Shown here: piece after piece, positions 27,742 through 36,570 of the stretch
Numbering within the stretch: position 1 is the first letter of the stretch
How the letters are laid out: the number at the start of each line of letters is the position of its first letter
Assembly (NCBI GenBank): GCA_903840355.1
Contig: CAIMFJ010000005.1
Coordinates: 434,001-498,000, forward strand
Direction: 5' to 3'
Origin: an uncultured Opitutia bacterium
Lineage (GTDB): Bacteria > Verrucomicrobiota > Verrucomicrobiia > Opitutales > UBA953
Length of the DNA: 64,000 bases
Position numbers and translations under genes: made by a program
The notes under the pieces: generated by a model
What the model was told of the DNA's origin: nothing
Databases searched by the model: none
The model's input: only the letters and a program-made list of their open reading frames with translations

Positions 27742-28977
27742 ATGTCGGCCTCCAGCCTCATCCCCACTCAAGAACCACGCTTCCGCGTTCCCGATGCCCA
27801 CGGACGCTTTGGTCAGTTCGGGGGACTCTACGTTCCAGAAACTTTGATGACGCCGCTGCTCGACTTAACTCGAGCTTACCAAGAAGCCCGCCAAGATCCG
27901 CAGTTCCAGGCCGACTTTGCAACGATGCTGCGCGACTACGCTGGCCGACCCACGAGCCTCTACTTTGCCGAAGCCCTGACAAAACATTTCGGGGGCGCCA
28001 AAATCTTTTTGAAACGGGAAGATATGCTCCACACCGGAGCCCACAAAATTAATAACGTCATCGGCCAAGCCCTCCTCGCCCGCCGCATGGGCAAGAAACG
28101 CATCATCGCCGAAACCGGTGCCGGCCAACACGGAACGGCCACGGCCGCCGTGTGCGCCCGTTTCGGTCTACAGTGTGTGATTTACATGGGCGCAACAGAC
28201 ATGGAACGCCAGGCCCTGAACGTCTACCGCATGCGCCTCATGGGTGCCGAAGTACGCGGCGTCGAGGCAGGTCAAAAGACGCTCAAAGAAGCCGTCAATG
28301 AAGCCATGCGCGATTGGGTGACGAATGTGCGCGAGACGCACTACATCTTAGGCACGGCCTATGGAGCCCACCCGTATCCGATGATGGTGCGCGACTTCCA
28401 CCGCATCATCTCGATGGAATCGAAAGCGCAAATGCTCAAAGCCACCGGACGCCTCCCCGATGAAGTCGTAGCGTGTGTGGGCGGTGGCTCCAATGCGATT
28501 GGTGCTTTCTTTGAATACCTCGACGAACCTCAAGTAAGCCTGACGGGAGTCGAAGCAGGGGGTCGCGGGATCAAACTCGGGGAGCACGCCGCTCGGTTTG
28601 CTGGAGGCAAATTAGGTGTCCTCCAAGGATGCATGACTCATATTTTGATGGATGAAGAAGGTCAAATCGAAGGCACGCACTCGGTCTCGGCGGGCTTAGA
28701 TTACGCCGCTGTCGGACCAGAGCACGCTTACTACCGTGAACGGGGTCGCATCGGCTATGCTTACGCCACGGACCAAGAATGCCTCGAGGCTTTCCAGTTA
28801 CTCTCCCGAACCGAGGGCATCATTCCTGCTTTAGAATCCAGCCACGCCTTGGCCCACGGCTTCAAAACCGCTGCAAAACGGTCTGCCAAGGAGCTCGTCC
28901 TGATTAACCTTTCCGGTCGTGGAGATAAAGATGTCTGGAGTGCTGCCCGAGCGATGGGCACAGAAATTAAACTCTAA
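27742..28977 (+). CDS. trpB: Tryptophan synthase beta chain
   Basis: PLP enzyme joining indole and serine to make tryptophan. I start at the ATG at 27742 (411 residues); the frame is open back to 27595, but that stretch overlaps uppP and has no family match. [19 protein letters not shown] is the typical N-terminus. The PLP lysine is Lys102 in HTGAHKINN, the phosphate loop is [12 protein letters not shown], and [19 protein letters not shown] covers the closing region. This is the TrpB1 form that works with TrpA, though trpA is not nearby. The gene starts a plus-strand run continuing with yicC 5 nt later. Confidence 0.97.
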   Translation: MSASSLIPTQEPRFRVPDAHGRFGQFGGLYVPETLMTPLLDLTRAYQEARQDPQFQADFATMLRDYAGRPTSLYFAEALTKHFGGAKIFLKREDMLHTGAHKINNVIGQALLARRMGKKRIIAETGAGQHGTATAAVCARFGLQCVIYMGATDMERQALNVYRMRLMGAEVRGVEAGQKTLKEAVNEAMRDWVTNVRETHYILGTAYGAHPYPMMVRDFHRIISMESKAQMLKATGRLPDEVVACVGGGSNAIGAFFEYLDEPQVSLTGVEAGGRGIKLGEHAARFAGGKLGVLQGCMTHILMDEEGQIEGTHSVSAGLDYAAVGPEHAYYRERGRIGYAYATDQECLEAFQLLSRTEGIIPALESSHALAHGFKTAAKRSAKELVLINLSGRGDKDVWSAARAMGTEIKL

Positions 28978-28982
28978 GACCC

Positions 28983-29861
28983 ATGAGCGTTCATTCGATG
29001 ACTGGCTTTGGCCGCGCGGAATTCTCGCTCGGTACTTCGAATGGCGTACTCGAGATTGTCTCCGTCAATCAGAAGAACCTGCAAATCGCGGTCTACGGTC
29101 CCGCCGAATGGCCGACGCTCGAACACACGGCGAGTGCTTGGATTAAAGCCCAACTCCAACGCGGTAAAATCACCGCACGCCTGAATTTCACGGCCGCATC
29201 AGGCACTGCGACGACGACTTGGGATACGCCCGCAACCCTCCAAGCACTGCAAGAATTACAACACTTAGCACTACAGGCCAAAGTTCCTTTCACCCCTTCG
29301 CTCGAAACTTTATTACGCTTAGCCGAGTCGCGCCGACACAACTCCGCTAACTTACCCGTACTCTCCGAAGTTGAAGCGACGCTTCAAGCAACCTTCCAAA
29401 CCGCCCTCACTCAACTTGTCAGGATGCGCCAACAGGAAGGGCAGGCGTTAGCTAAAGACTTACGACAACGTTTACAAAATCTGCGCCAACTGACGGCGGG
29501 GATGGCGGAGCATGAAAAGAGTGCTCCCGCCCGACACCTCAAGTTGCTTCATCAGCGCCTGCAAGACGCTGGTCTGAGCTTAGACCTTCAAGATGAGCGC
29601 TTACTCAAAGAACTCGCCCTCTATGCGGATCGCTGCGACATCACCGAAGAGTTCGTGCGTCTACAGAGCCACTTCGACCAGTTTGAGCGTGAGCTGGTGA
29701 CCCCCTTAGGGGGCCGAAAACTCGACTTTTTAGTCCAAGAACTCCTGCGGGAGGTAAACACCATCGGCAGTAAAGCGGCCGAAATTGCCACGACTCGGCT
29801 GGTTTTAGAGGCTAAAACGGAAATCGAGCGTATCCGGGAACAAGTCCAAAACCTCGAATAA
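28983..29861 (+). CDS. YicC-family endoribonuclease
   Basis: 292 residues, family length. The N-terminal YicC_N domain opens with the family signature MTGFGRAEFSLG and NQKNLQI. The C-terminal DUF1732 domain carries DRCDITEEFVRLQSHFDQFE and FLVQELLREVNTIGSKA. The latter stretch is the most conserved part of the family and holds acidic and basic residues proposed for catalysis. YicC proteins are metal-dependent endoribonucleases that act on small RNAs and mRNA. The gene follows trpB by 5 nt. Confidence 0.95.
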   Translation: MSVHSMTGFGRAEFSLGTSNGVLEIVSVNQKNLQIAVYGPAEWPTLEHTASAWIKAQLQRGKITARLNFTAASGTATTTWDTPATLQALQELQHLALQAKVPFTPSLETLLRLAESRRHNSANLPVLSEVEATLQATFQTALTQLVRMRQQEGQALAKDLRQRLQNLRQLTAGMAEHEKSAPARHLKLLHQRLQDAGLSLDLQDERLLKELALYADRCDITEEFVRLQSHFDQFERELVTPLGGRKLDFLVQELLREVNTIGSKAAEIATTRLVLEAKTEIERIREQVQNLE

Positions 29862-29932
29862 TGTTTTTTAGCGTGCGGTATTGCCTCCACGCCTTTCCTA
29901 TGCCTTTGTCTATCAACACCTACGAATAGGCC

Positions 29933-30262
29933 ATGTCCAACAACCTTACTAAGCGAGACATCGTTATTAAAATTTTCACCGAGAAGGGCTACCCACAAAA
30001 GCACATCCGCGATAGTGTGCAAATGACCCTCGATGCCATTAGCGAAGCGTTGCTGTCTGGCCGTGATGTGGAATTGCGCAACTTCGGCGTCTTCCAAGTA
30101 CAAGTGCGCAAAGAGCGCATCGGACGAAATCCAAATCGCCCCGAGACCGACGTGAAAATCCCCAAGCGTGCGGTGATTAAATTTAAAGCCGGTAAAGAGT
30201 TGAAAGCCAAACTGAAGTCCTTCGACCTCGAGAAACCCGTGCAGCAGCCTCCGCAGCTTTAA
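29933..30262 (+). CDS. HU/IHF-family DNA-binding protein
   Basis: 109 residues of the DNABII fold. The N-terminal helices are LTKRDIVIKIFTEKGYPQKH; the beta-sheet start is VELRNFGVFQV, the conserved F-G-x-F turn; and the DNA-binding arm is GRNPNRPETDVKIPKRAVIK with the Asn-Pro tip that intercalates DNA. The RNPNRPET arm and the PKRAVIKFKAGKELK ending are more IHF-like than HU-like. A Pro/Gln-rich tail of about 12 residues extends past the usual end. It is probably a homodimeric nucleoid protein. A 71-nt spacer before it may hold its own promoter; hisS begins 5 nt downstream. Confidence 0.93.
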   Translation: MSNNLTKRDIVIKIFTEKGYPQKHIRDSVQMTLDAISEALLSGRDVELRNFGVFQVQVRKERIGRNPNRPETDVKIPKRAVIKFKAGKELKAKLKSFDLEKPVQQPPQL

Positions 30263-30267
30263 TCGCG

Positions 30268-31605
30268 ATGTCTGACATTCGTACGCTCCCAGGTTTCCGG
30301 GAGTTTTACCCTGAAGATCGTGCTGTATTAGGGCACATCATGAACGTTTGGCGGCAGAGTTGCCGTCGCTACGGTTTCCGTGAATGGGAATCTCCCGTCC
30401 TCGAACCGCTGGAACTCTTTACTGAAAAATCAGGCGAGGAAATCGTCCGACAGCTTTTCAACTTTGAAGATAAAGGCGGACGCCAAGTAAGCCTCCGTCC
30501 AGAAATGACGCCATCGCTGGCCCGCATGGTCGGTGCCAAAGCCAATGGGATACCTAAGCCCATTCGCTGGTTTGCGATTGGCGAAAACTTCCGCTACGAA
30601 AAACCGCAAAAAGGGCGCCTGCGTTCATTCTATCAACTGAACGCTGATTTACTCGGTGAAGCGGGTCCGGCTGCCGATGCTGAAATCATGGCCCTTTGTG
30701 CCGATTGCTTACTGGGCTTTGGTTTAACGCAAAAAGATTTCCGCATCCGCATCTCGGATCGCACGCTCTGGTTCCGCTACTTAGCGAGCCTCGGGATTCC
30801 CGAATCGCATGCTGCCGCGGTCTTGAGCGTCGTCGATAAACTCGAACGCGGTACGCCGAGCGATTTGTTAACGGCAATGACGGCAGCCTTAACCGGCACG
30901 AACGTTGATGCGGCTCATGCCCTCCAAGCCGCCCGCACCTTTGCAGGCACCAATTCACTCGAAGGCCTAACGCAATTAGCCGCAGGTGATGAGGCGATGC
31001 AAAATCGTCTCCAGGACTGGAAACACTTGCTTCACACCTTGCACGCCTTGGGTTTTGCAGAGTGTCTGACCATCGACTTAACCATCGTCCGTGGCTTGGC
31101 CTACTACACAGGCTTTGTCTTTGAAGCTTTTGAAACGGGCGGCGAAGCCCGCGCGCTCGCCGGCGGCGGCCGCTATGACACCTTAGTCAAAAAGATGCAC
31201 GGCCCTGATTTGCCCGCAGTAGGCTTTGGCATGGGCGACGTCACCGTGCGCGATTTACTAGAAGCAAAGCAATTAATTCCTGCCTACGCCGATGGACCAG
31301 ACTTCTTTGTCATGATCCTGGGCGAAGACGCACGGACGGCAGCGTTGAACGACATCGCCAGCCTGCGCCATGCCGGTTTCCGCGTTGAATACAATTTCCA
31401 CGACGGCAAATTTCCCAAATTAATTCATGCCGCCGAAGTCGCTGGTGCGCGTTATGCGCTCATCTACGGTGGCAGTGAAGTGGCCAAAGGTGTGACCAAA
31501 GTTCGGAGCTTAACCGATCGCTCCGAGGCTGAAGTCCCCCGCACCGACATCATCCCAGCCCTGCGTGCCGTGTTAGCCGAAGGCATGCGTGCCGTGTTAC
31601 CTTAA
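30268..31605 (+). CDS. hisS: Histidyl-tRNA synthetase
   Basis: Charges tRNA-His. 445-residue class II synthetase. Motif 2 is NFRYEKPQKGRLRSFYQLNAD, here with Tyr-Glu in place of the Tyr/Phe-Arg-x-Glu pattern usual at the start. The ATP/His-binding loops include VSLRPEMTPSLARM. The HisA motifs are IVRGLAYYTGFVFEA and ALAGGGRYDTLVKK. A C-terminal anticodon-binding domain starts about residue 345 with DFFVMILGEDARTAAL. The intact anticodon domain and the GLAYYTG motif favour a true synthetase over the HisZ regulatory paralogue. murJ starts 3 nt after. Confidence 0.93.
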   Translation: MSDIRTLPGFREFYPEDRAVLGHIMNVWRQSCRRYGFREWESPVLEPLELFTEKSGEEIVRQLFNFEDKGGRQVSLRPEMTPSLARMVGAKANGIPKPIRWFAIGENFRYEKPQKGRLRSFYQLNADLLGEAGPAADAEIMALCADCLLGFGLTQKDFRIRISDRTLWFRYLASLGIPESHAAAVLSVVDKLERGTPSDLLTAMTAALTGTNVDAAHALQAARTFAGTNSLEGLTQLAAGDEAMQNRLQDWKHLLHTLHALGFAECLTIDLTIVRGLAYYTGFVFEAFETGGEARALAGGGRYDTLVKKMHGPDLPAVGFGMGDVTVRDLLEAKQLIPAYADGPDFFVMILGEDARTAALNDIASLRHAGFRVEYNFHDGKFPKLIHAAEVAGARYALIYGGSEVAKGVTKVRSLTDRSEAEVPRTDIIPALRAVLAEGMRAVLP

Positions 31606-31608
31606 GTC

Positions 31609-33192
31609 ATGCAAGAGCAGGCTCGCCAGTACCGGGATATGGCGAAGACCGCTTCGTGGACCATGGTTTCACGAATTCTGGGCTTGGTACGCGATCAGTT
31701 AACCGCCGCGGTTTTCGGTGCTTCGGCGATTGGTGCTGCGTTTATTTTTGCCTTCCAAATCCCCAACCTTTTTCGACGCTTATTAGGCGAAGGAGCTTTA
31801 ACCGCCGCGATTGTACCGGTCTTAGCACGCAAGACAGCTCAAGATGGTAAGCCCGCCGCTTTTCGTTTCTTAAATCATATCTTACGGCGGGTGTTACCGT
31901 GGATGATTGGGATTACACTCGCGAGCATGGCCTTGGCCATCCTCTGGGCCTTGGTGCGACCCCAAGACATGAACGTCGCCACGCTGACGGCGGCGTGCAT
32001 GCCCTACATGCCCATTATCTGTATTGCCGCCCTGTTCACTTCGGCCGTCAACCTCAGTGGTCGGTTTGGTTTAGCTGAAATCGGTTCCAGCATGCTCAAC
32101 CTGTGCATGATTATTGGACTAGGTTTCTTCGGCGAAAACCTCGCACAGACTGACATGGGGAAAGCCCTCTGGCTCTGTGCCGGTGCCTTAGTCGGCGGGA
32201 TGCTTCAATTATTAATTCCTCTACGCGGACTTCATCAAGAAGGCTGGCGCTGGGGATCAGAAGTCGTGGACGAACCCGCCTGGCAAACCTTGCGTACGGC
32301 ATTTATCCCTGCGGCGCTAGGGGCCGGCATTCAACAGATCAACTTCATCGTCTCTCGCAGCTTAGCTTTTAAGTCGAGCGATGCGGGCTTAACTTTCTAC
32401 TACATTGCTAATCGCATTGTCGAATTACCCATTGGTTTATTCTCCGCTTCAATTGCCGTCGTGATGTTCCCGGCCTTAGCCCAAGCCTACGCGGCGGGCG
32501 ATCATCCTAGTTTATCGCGCAACTATGCCCGCGGCATGCGATTAATTTTAGCTGTGAATGTGGGTGCCGCCTTCGGCCTGATGGCCTTGGCAAACCCCAT
32601 TGTACAACTGCTGTTTCAATTTGGTAAATTCAGTCAGGAAAACTGCCAAGCGACAGGCGACCTCTTAGCCATCTTTGCCATCTCAATGCCGTTTTATGCC
32701 ATGATCTCGATGGCCACTCGAGCCTTGAACGTGGCGGGACTCACGCCAGCCACCTTGCGGGCGGCGATTCACGCACTTGGAGTTAACGCCGTCGCGTCGA
32801 TTTTAGCCCTCTGGCTAGGCTACGGCATCACGGGGTTGGCTACCGCCAATGCCATCTCAACGATTTGGCAGTACTTCATCCTCCGACGTTACCTCCGCGA
32901 GAAATGTCCTGAGTTCCTCGACGAGTCGCTCTGGAAACCTACGGTCCAAGTCATCATCGGCTCCTTCATCATGGCGCTGATTACTTTTCAAACCTACAGC
33001 GTGCTACACCGCTGGATGCTGCATCGCTGCAATGAAAAGCTGAACCTGTTAATTTCGATGGGGATTGCCGGACTACTGGGTATGGCATTCTACGCCGTCT
33101 TCCTCGACCTCCTTAAATACCCCGAAAGAGATTTGTTGCGAGGTTACCTGAATAAATTCCTCAAACCTTTCGGCTACCAAATTAAACCTTAG
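31609..33192 (+). CDS. murJ: Lipid II flippase
   Basis: Moves lipid II across the inner membrane for peptidoglycan assembly. 527 residues with about 14 hydrophobic helices. The MurJ/MviN N-terminus is conserved: ASWTMVSRILGLVRDQLTAA, with the Arg residues that line the cavity, and FQIPNLFRRLLGEGALTAAI. RSLAFKSSDAGLTFYYIANR and ELPIGLFSASIAVVMFPALA belong to the second half. It starts 3 nt after hisS. Its 3' end overlaps the convergent amidase gene by 11 nt. Confidence 0.96.
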   Translation: MQEQARQYRDMAKTASWTMVSRILGLVRDQLTAAVFGASAIGAAFIFAFQIPNLFRRLLGEGALTAAIVPVLARKTAQDGKPAAFRFLNHILRRVLPWMIGITLASMALAILWALVRPQDMNVATLTAACMPYMPIICIAALFTSAVNLSGRFGLAEIGSSMLNLCMIIGLGFFGENLAQTDMGKALWLCAGALVGGMLQLLIPLRGLHQEGWRWGSEVVDEPAWQTLRTAFIPAALGAGIQQINFIVSRSLAFKSSDAGLTFYYIANRIVELPIGLFSASIAVVMFPALAQAYAAGDHPSLSRNYARGMRLILAVNVGAAFGLMALANPIVQLLFQFGKFSQENCQATGDLLAIFAISMPFYAMISMATRALNVAGLTPATLRAAIHALGVNAVASILALWLGYGITGLATANAISTIWQYFILRRYLREKCPEFLDESLWKPTVQVIIGSFIMALITFQTYSVLHRWMLHRCNEKLNLLISMGIAGLLGMAFYAVFLDLLKYPERDLLRGYLNKFLKPFGYQIKP

Positions 33193-34084
33193 ACTTCGAA
33201 GCAGTCTTGAAGGTCGCTGGCAATGGAGAGGGCGGGTAACGTTTTAAGAGCGCACGTAAAGTCGCCACAGTTTCGGCATCGGCAATCCCATCCACCTTCG
33301 TGGGACGGAAGTGACGCTGAAACGCTTCAATGCCCATTTTCAAACCGGCCTCCGTAGCCTCTAGGTGATAGCCGTATTGTTCCAACATCTGACGCATCTC
33401 TTCAGGTGACGCCGTGGGAGCGGTGCGGAGGAACGATTGCACATCTGAATTCAAAGGCCACACGCCGACTTGATGCAGCGCAAAAGAAGCCCAGGGGAAA
33501 AATGAACCCGGGTCAATTTTGCGACCCACCGCGATATCCGAGTGAGCTAAAACTTCTGTAGGTTTAATTCCAGGATTACGCTTTAAAATATCTTCACAGA
33601 GTTTGAGCACGACCTCTTTTTGAGCTGCAGGGTAGGGATGCACATTACCATCCAAGTTAACAATTTCGATGCCGATAGAATATTGATTTAAACTTTCCAA
33701 GTTACGCCAAGCGCTATGACCGGCGTGAAACGCCTCGCGATCTTCTGGCACCATCCGAATCACGCGTGGCTGGGGTTCATCGGTGACTAGGTAATGAATG
33801 CCCACCTGATGATGAGGCAGTCGACCTTGCAGCACGTCGTAAGAACTAGCCAGTGAACCAGCCGTGTGATGCAGAATCAGCATCGTAATGGGAGCATGAC
33901 GTGGCTCAGATCCTTGGGACGTATTACCTTGAACAATGACCAAGCCACTCGGGTTTTTCTCTACCGGCAGATTGGCCAGAGGGTTAACGGGGGTGGTCGC
34001 CTGATCAGAGTTCGTTTTGCAACCCAGACCAGAAAACAGCGCGAAGATGCACAAAAAGAGGGGGAAATGTAGGGCCCGAGCCAT
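33182..34084 (-). CDS. Exported N-acetylmuramoyl-L-alanine amidase with C-terminal peptidoglycan-binding-like domain
   Basis: A zinc amidase of the Amidase_2/AmpD type that cuts the lactyl-peptide bond of murein. I start at the ATG at 34082-34084 (300 residues), which gives a hydrophobic export segment ALHFPLFLCIFALFSGLGCK. The Cys there suggests a lipoprotein, but Gly at -3 makes a poor lipobox. Zinc and catalytic residues appear in ITMLILHHTAGS, HAGHSAWRNLESLNQYSIGI, EIVNLDG and LAHSDIAVGRKIDPGSFFPW. Residues about 225-290 resemble PG_binding_1 (GIEAFQRHFRPTKVDGIADA). Frames open further to 34096 (ATG) and 34117 (TTG). It converges on murJ. Confidence 0.92.
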   Translation of the reverse strand: MARALHFPLFLCIFALFSGLGCKTNSDQATTPVNPLANLPVEKNPSGLVIVQGNTSQGSEPRHAPITMLILHHTAGSLASSYDVLQGRLPHHQVGIHYLVTDEPQPRVIRMVPEDREAFHAGHSAWRNLESLNQYSIGIEIVNLDGNVHPYPAAQKEVVLKLCEDILKRNPGIKPTEVLAHSDIAVGRKIDPGSFFPWASFALHQVGVWPLNSDVQSFLRTAPTASPEEMRQMLEQYGYHLEATEAGLKMGIEAFQRHFRPTKVDGIADAETVATLRALLKRYPPSPLPATFKTASKSKV

Positions 34085-34268
34085 GGGGTAAGCCATAAAG
34101 GTAGCTGAAGCCCACAAGCCTCGAAGCCCAAAATGGTTAAAACAAGCGGTTATTTGTCTTATTTATAATTAGACATAATGTATATTGTGCGAAATAAACC
34201 TAGCAAACAATCAATTAAAAAGAGCTATTGATTGATTACCATATAACGGTCATTTAAATAGCCTCTTT
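34085..34268 (+). promoter_or_regulatory. AT-rich promoter/operator region upstream of the deoR-rha operon
   Basis: 184 nt, much more AT-rich than its surroundings, between two divergent genes. It holds inverted repeats: CAATCAAT at 34208-34215 with ATTGATTG at 34227-34234 (8-bp perfect arms, 11-nt spacer), and TGTCT at 34155-34159 with AGACA at 34171-34175. The first ends 34 nt before the regulator start and is a good candidate for autoregulation by the DeoR-type protein. AT-rich hexamers such as TATAAT (34164-34169) and TATATT (34181-34186) could be -10 elements; no convincing -35 partner is seen. No SD sequence precedes the start. Confidence 0.5.
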
Positions 34269-35048
34269 ATGAAAGTCGCTCGCCACATTATTGAAGCTCG
34301 TCGTGAAGCTATCGCCAAACTCCTCGGTAAAGTTGGCTACGTTCCGGTTCTGGAAATCTGCAAACAGTTTAATGTCTCCGAGGCCACGGCCCGCCGTGAC
34401 TTAACAGAATTAGAAAGTCAGCGACGCATCACGCGCACTCACGGCGGTGCATTGTCGGATTTTAATCGTAACTTCCCACCGCTCGATGATCGCAAAATTG
34501 AAGACGCCGAAGCGAAACGCAAAATTGGTAATCTCGCAGCCTCACGCGTTAAACCTGGGATGACCGTTTACCTCGACTCGGGTTCGACGATTTTCTTCGC
34601 CGCTGAAGCCATTGCCGCCGCCAGCGTTCCCGACCTGCAAATTGTCACGACCTGCTTACCAACTGCCCAATTGATTTCCTCTTTGCCTGGGGTCGAGGTT
34701 TACATTCCCGGTGGTTTATTCCTCACGCGCCACGCCATGGTGGCTGGTGATCGTACTTTAGAAGAAGTTGCCCGCTGGAACTTTGACGTGGCCTTGCTCG
34801 GTGCTGAAGGCATCGACGAAAATGGTCTCTGGAATTCCCAACGCGATATTTCGCACCAACAACGCGAAGTCATCCGTCGCTCCGACGAAGTTCTGATTTG
34901 CATGAATAAAGTTAAGCTGGGCCGCGGTGGCCCTTGTGCCGTGACCCGTGATGTGAGTCCGTTGTTTTTAGTGACCGATGCCGATGCTGGTTCGGTGCAA
35001 AAGGCTCGCGTTAAGTTAGCCCCTGACCACGTGTTAACGGCTATCTAA
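34269..35048 (+). CDS. DeoR-family transcriptional regulator of the rhamnose operon
   Basis: 259 residues. The N-terminal winged helix-turn-helix is seen in ICKQFNVSEATARRDLTELE with RRITRTHGGAL. The C-terminal DeoRC sensor has MTVYLDSGSTIFFAAEAI, IVTTCLPTAQLI, GGLFLTRHAMVAGDRTLEEV, and ALLGAEGIDENGLW. DeoR proteins bind phosphorylated sugar intermediates, here presumably rhamnulose-1-phosphate, and usually repress. rhaB starts 8 nt downstream, so the regulator is the first gene of the operon it likely controls. DeoR-type regulators also govern rhamnose genes in rhizobia. Confidence 0.92.
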   Translation: MKVARHIIEARREAIAKLLGKVGYVPVLEICKQFNVSEATARRDLTELESQRRITRTHGGALSDFNRNFPPLDDRKIEDAEAKRKIGNLAASRVKPGMTVYLDSGSTIFFAAEAIAAASVPDLQIVTTCLPTAQLISSLPGVEVYIPGGLFLTRHAMVAGDRTLEEVARWNFDVALLGAEGIDENGLWNSQRDISHQQREVIRRSDEVLICMNKVKLGRGGPCAVTRDVSPLFLVTDADAGSVQKARVKLAPDHVLTAI

Positions 35049-35056
35049 TTTACTCC

Positions 35057-36526
35057 ATGTCCAATTACCTCGCGATTGACCTCGGCGCTGAGTCGGGTCG
35101 GATTATTCATGGTTCGTTAAAGAACGGCCGTCTCCAGATGAAAGAGATTCACCGTTTCTCCAACGGTGCCATCACGGCCAACGGCACGCTGCGTTGGGAC
35201 ATCGTGCGGATCTTCCGGGAAATTCGCATCGGTTTAGCCAAGGGTGCTAAGCGCGGTAAAATCAAATCACTCGCCTGCGATTCTTGGGGGGTAGATTACG
35301 TACTACTTAAAGGCGATGGACCGATGTTGTCCTTGCCCTTTACCTATCGCGATGAGCGTAGTTTCCAGGCCTTTGCGCGGGCGCAGAAAAAAGTTTCTCC
35401 AGCTAAACTTTTTGCCCACACAGGCATCGCATCTCTGCCCATCAACACGCTTTATCAATTGTTTGATGATGTTGAAAAGCGTCCCGATCTTATAAAATTC
35501 GCTGACAAGTTTTTACTCATCGGCGACTACATCACTTGGTTACTCACCGGTCAGGCATTAGCCGAAGAAACCTTGGTCTCGGGTAGCCAATGCTGGGACA
35601 CACAGCGTGGCACGTGGGCTTGGCCATTATTGAAAAAGCTCGGAATTCCCCGTCACCTTTTCCCCAAAGCGGTTAAGCCAGGTACGAAGTTAGGCAAAAT
35701 GTTGCCCTACTTAGCCAAAGAAACCGGCTTACGCCAAACTGAAGTCGTCACGACGTGTGCCCACGACACTGCCGCTGCGGTGGCCGCCGTGCCCGCCCAA
35801 GCAGGTGAAGATTGGGCTTATTTATCCTCGGGCACTTGGTCGCTGCTGGGAGTCGAAATGAAGCAACCCTTGATCAACGAGACCGTTCGCAAAGCTCGCT
35901 ACACGAATGAAGTCGGTTTTGGTGGCACCTCGCGCTTCTTAAAGAATTTAGTTGGTCTCTGGGTCCTCCAAGAATGCCGTCGCGAATGGATGGAGAAGGG
36001 TGAGATCTCCGACTACAATGAAATCACCCGCTTAGCAACCGAAGCCCCTGCCCTGCGTTCCTTCATCCATCCTGACGATGAGCGTTTCACCAAACGAGGC
36101 GACATGGTGAAGAAGGTTCAAGATTACTGCCGCGAAACCAAGCAACCCATTCCCCGGACGCATGGCGAAATCGCCCGTTGCATCCTCGAATCCCTCGCCC
36201 TGCTCTACCGAGTCGAGATGGATGCGATGGAAAAGTTGACCGACCGCCAAATTAAGACCCTGCACATCGTGGGAGGCGGTTGTCGAAACGCGCTGCTGAA
36301 CCAAGCCACCGCCAACGCCACCGGCCGAACGGTGATTGCTGGCCCCGTCGAGGCCACGGCTGCCGGTAATATTCTGGTGCAAGCCATTGCTATGAAGGAG
36401 TTAAAGAACTTAAAGGAACTCCGTGAGGTAGTCCGTAACTCCTTCGAAGTGGTCACCTACCACCCCCAACCCAGTGCCGACTGGGCCAAGGCCCAAGTGA
36501 AGTTTAATGGTTTAAAAAGATTATAA
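35057..36526 (+). CDS. rhaB: Rhamnulokinase
   Basis: Phosphorylates L-rhamnulose to L-rhamnulose-1-phosphate. A 489-residue FGGY kinase with the N-terminal ATPase-fold phosphate loop LAIDLGAESGRIIHG, the rhamnulokinase-specific SLACDSWGVDYVLL (Asp candidate for catalysis) and LPFTYRDER, then HDTAAAVAAVPAQ with WAYLSSGTWSLLG. The C-terminal domain has HIVGGGCRNALLNQATANAT. AESGR and the SGTWSLLG block separate rhamnulokinases from xylulokinases. The aldolase fusion gene follows after 44 nt. Rhamnose isomerase and transporter genes are not in this part of the window. Confidence 0.95.
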   Translation: MSNYLAIDLGAESGRIIHGSLKNGRLQMKEIHRFSNGAITANGTLRWDIVRIFREIRIGLAKGAKRGKIKSLACDSWGVDYVLLKGDGPMLSLPFTYRDERSFQAFARAQKKVSPAKLFAHTGIASLPINTLYQLFDDVEKRPDLIKFADKFLLIGDYITWLLTGQALAEETLVSGSQCWDTQRGTWAWPLLKKLGIPRHLFPKAVKPGTKLGKMLPYLAKETGLRQTEVVTTCAHDTAAAVAAVPAQAGEDWAYLSSGTWSLLGVEMKQPLINETVRKARYTNEVGFGGTSRFLKNLVGLWVLQECRREWMEKGEISDYNEITRLATEAPALRSFIHPDDERFTKRGDMVKKVQDYCRETKQPIPRTHGEIARCILESLALLYRVEMDAMEKLTDRQIKTLHIVGGGCRNALLNQATANATGRTVIAGPVEATAAGNILVQAIAMKELKNLKELREVVRNSFEVVTYHPQPSADWAKAQVKFNGLKRL

Positions 36527-36570
36527 AACCTCCTAACCCTACTCCCCTCCCCCCTTTACTAGCTCCCAAT

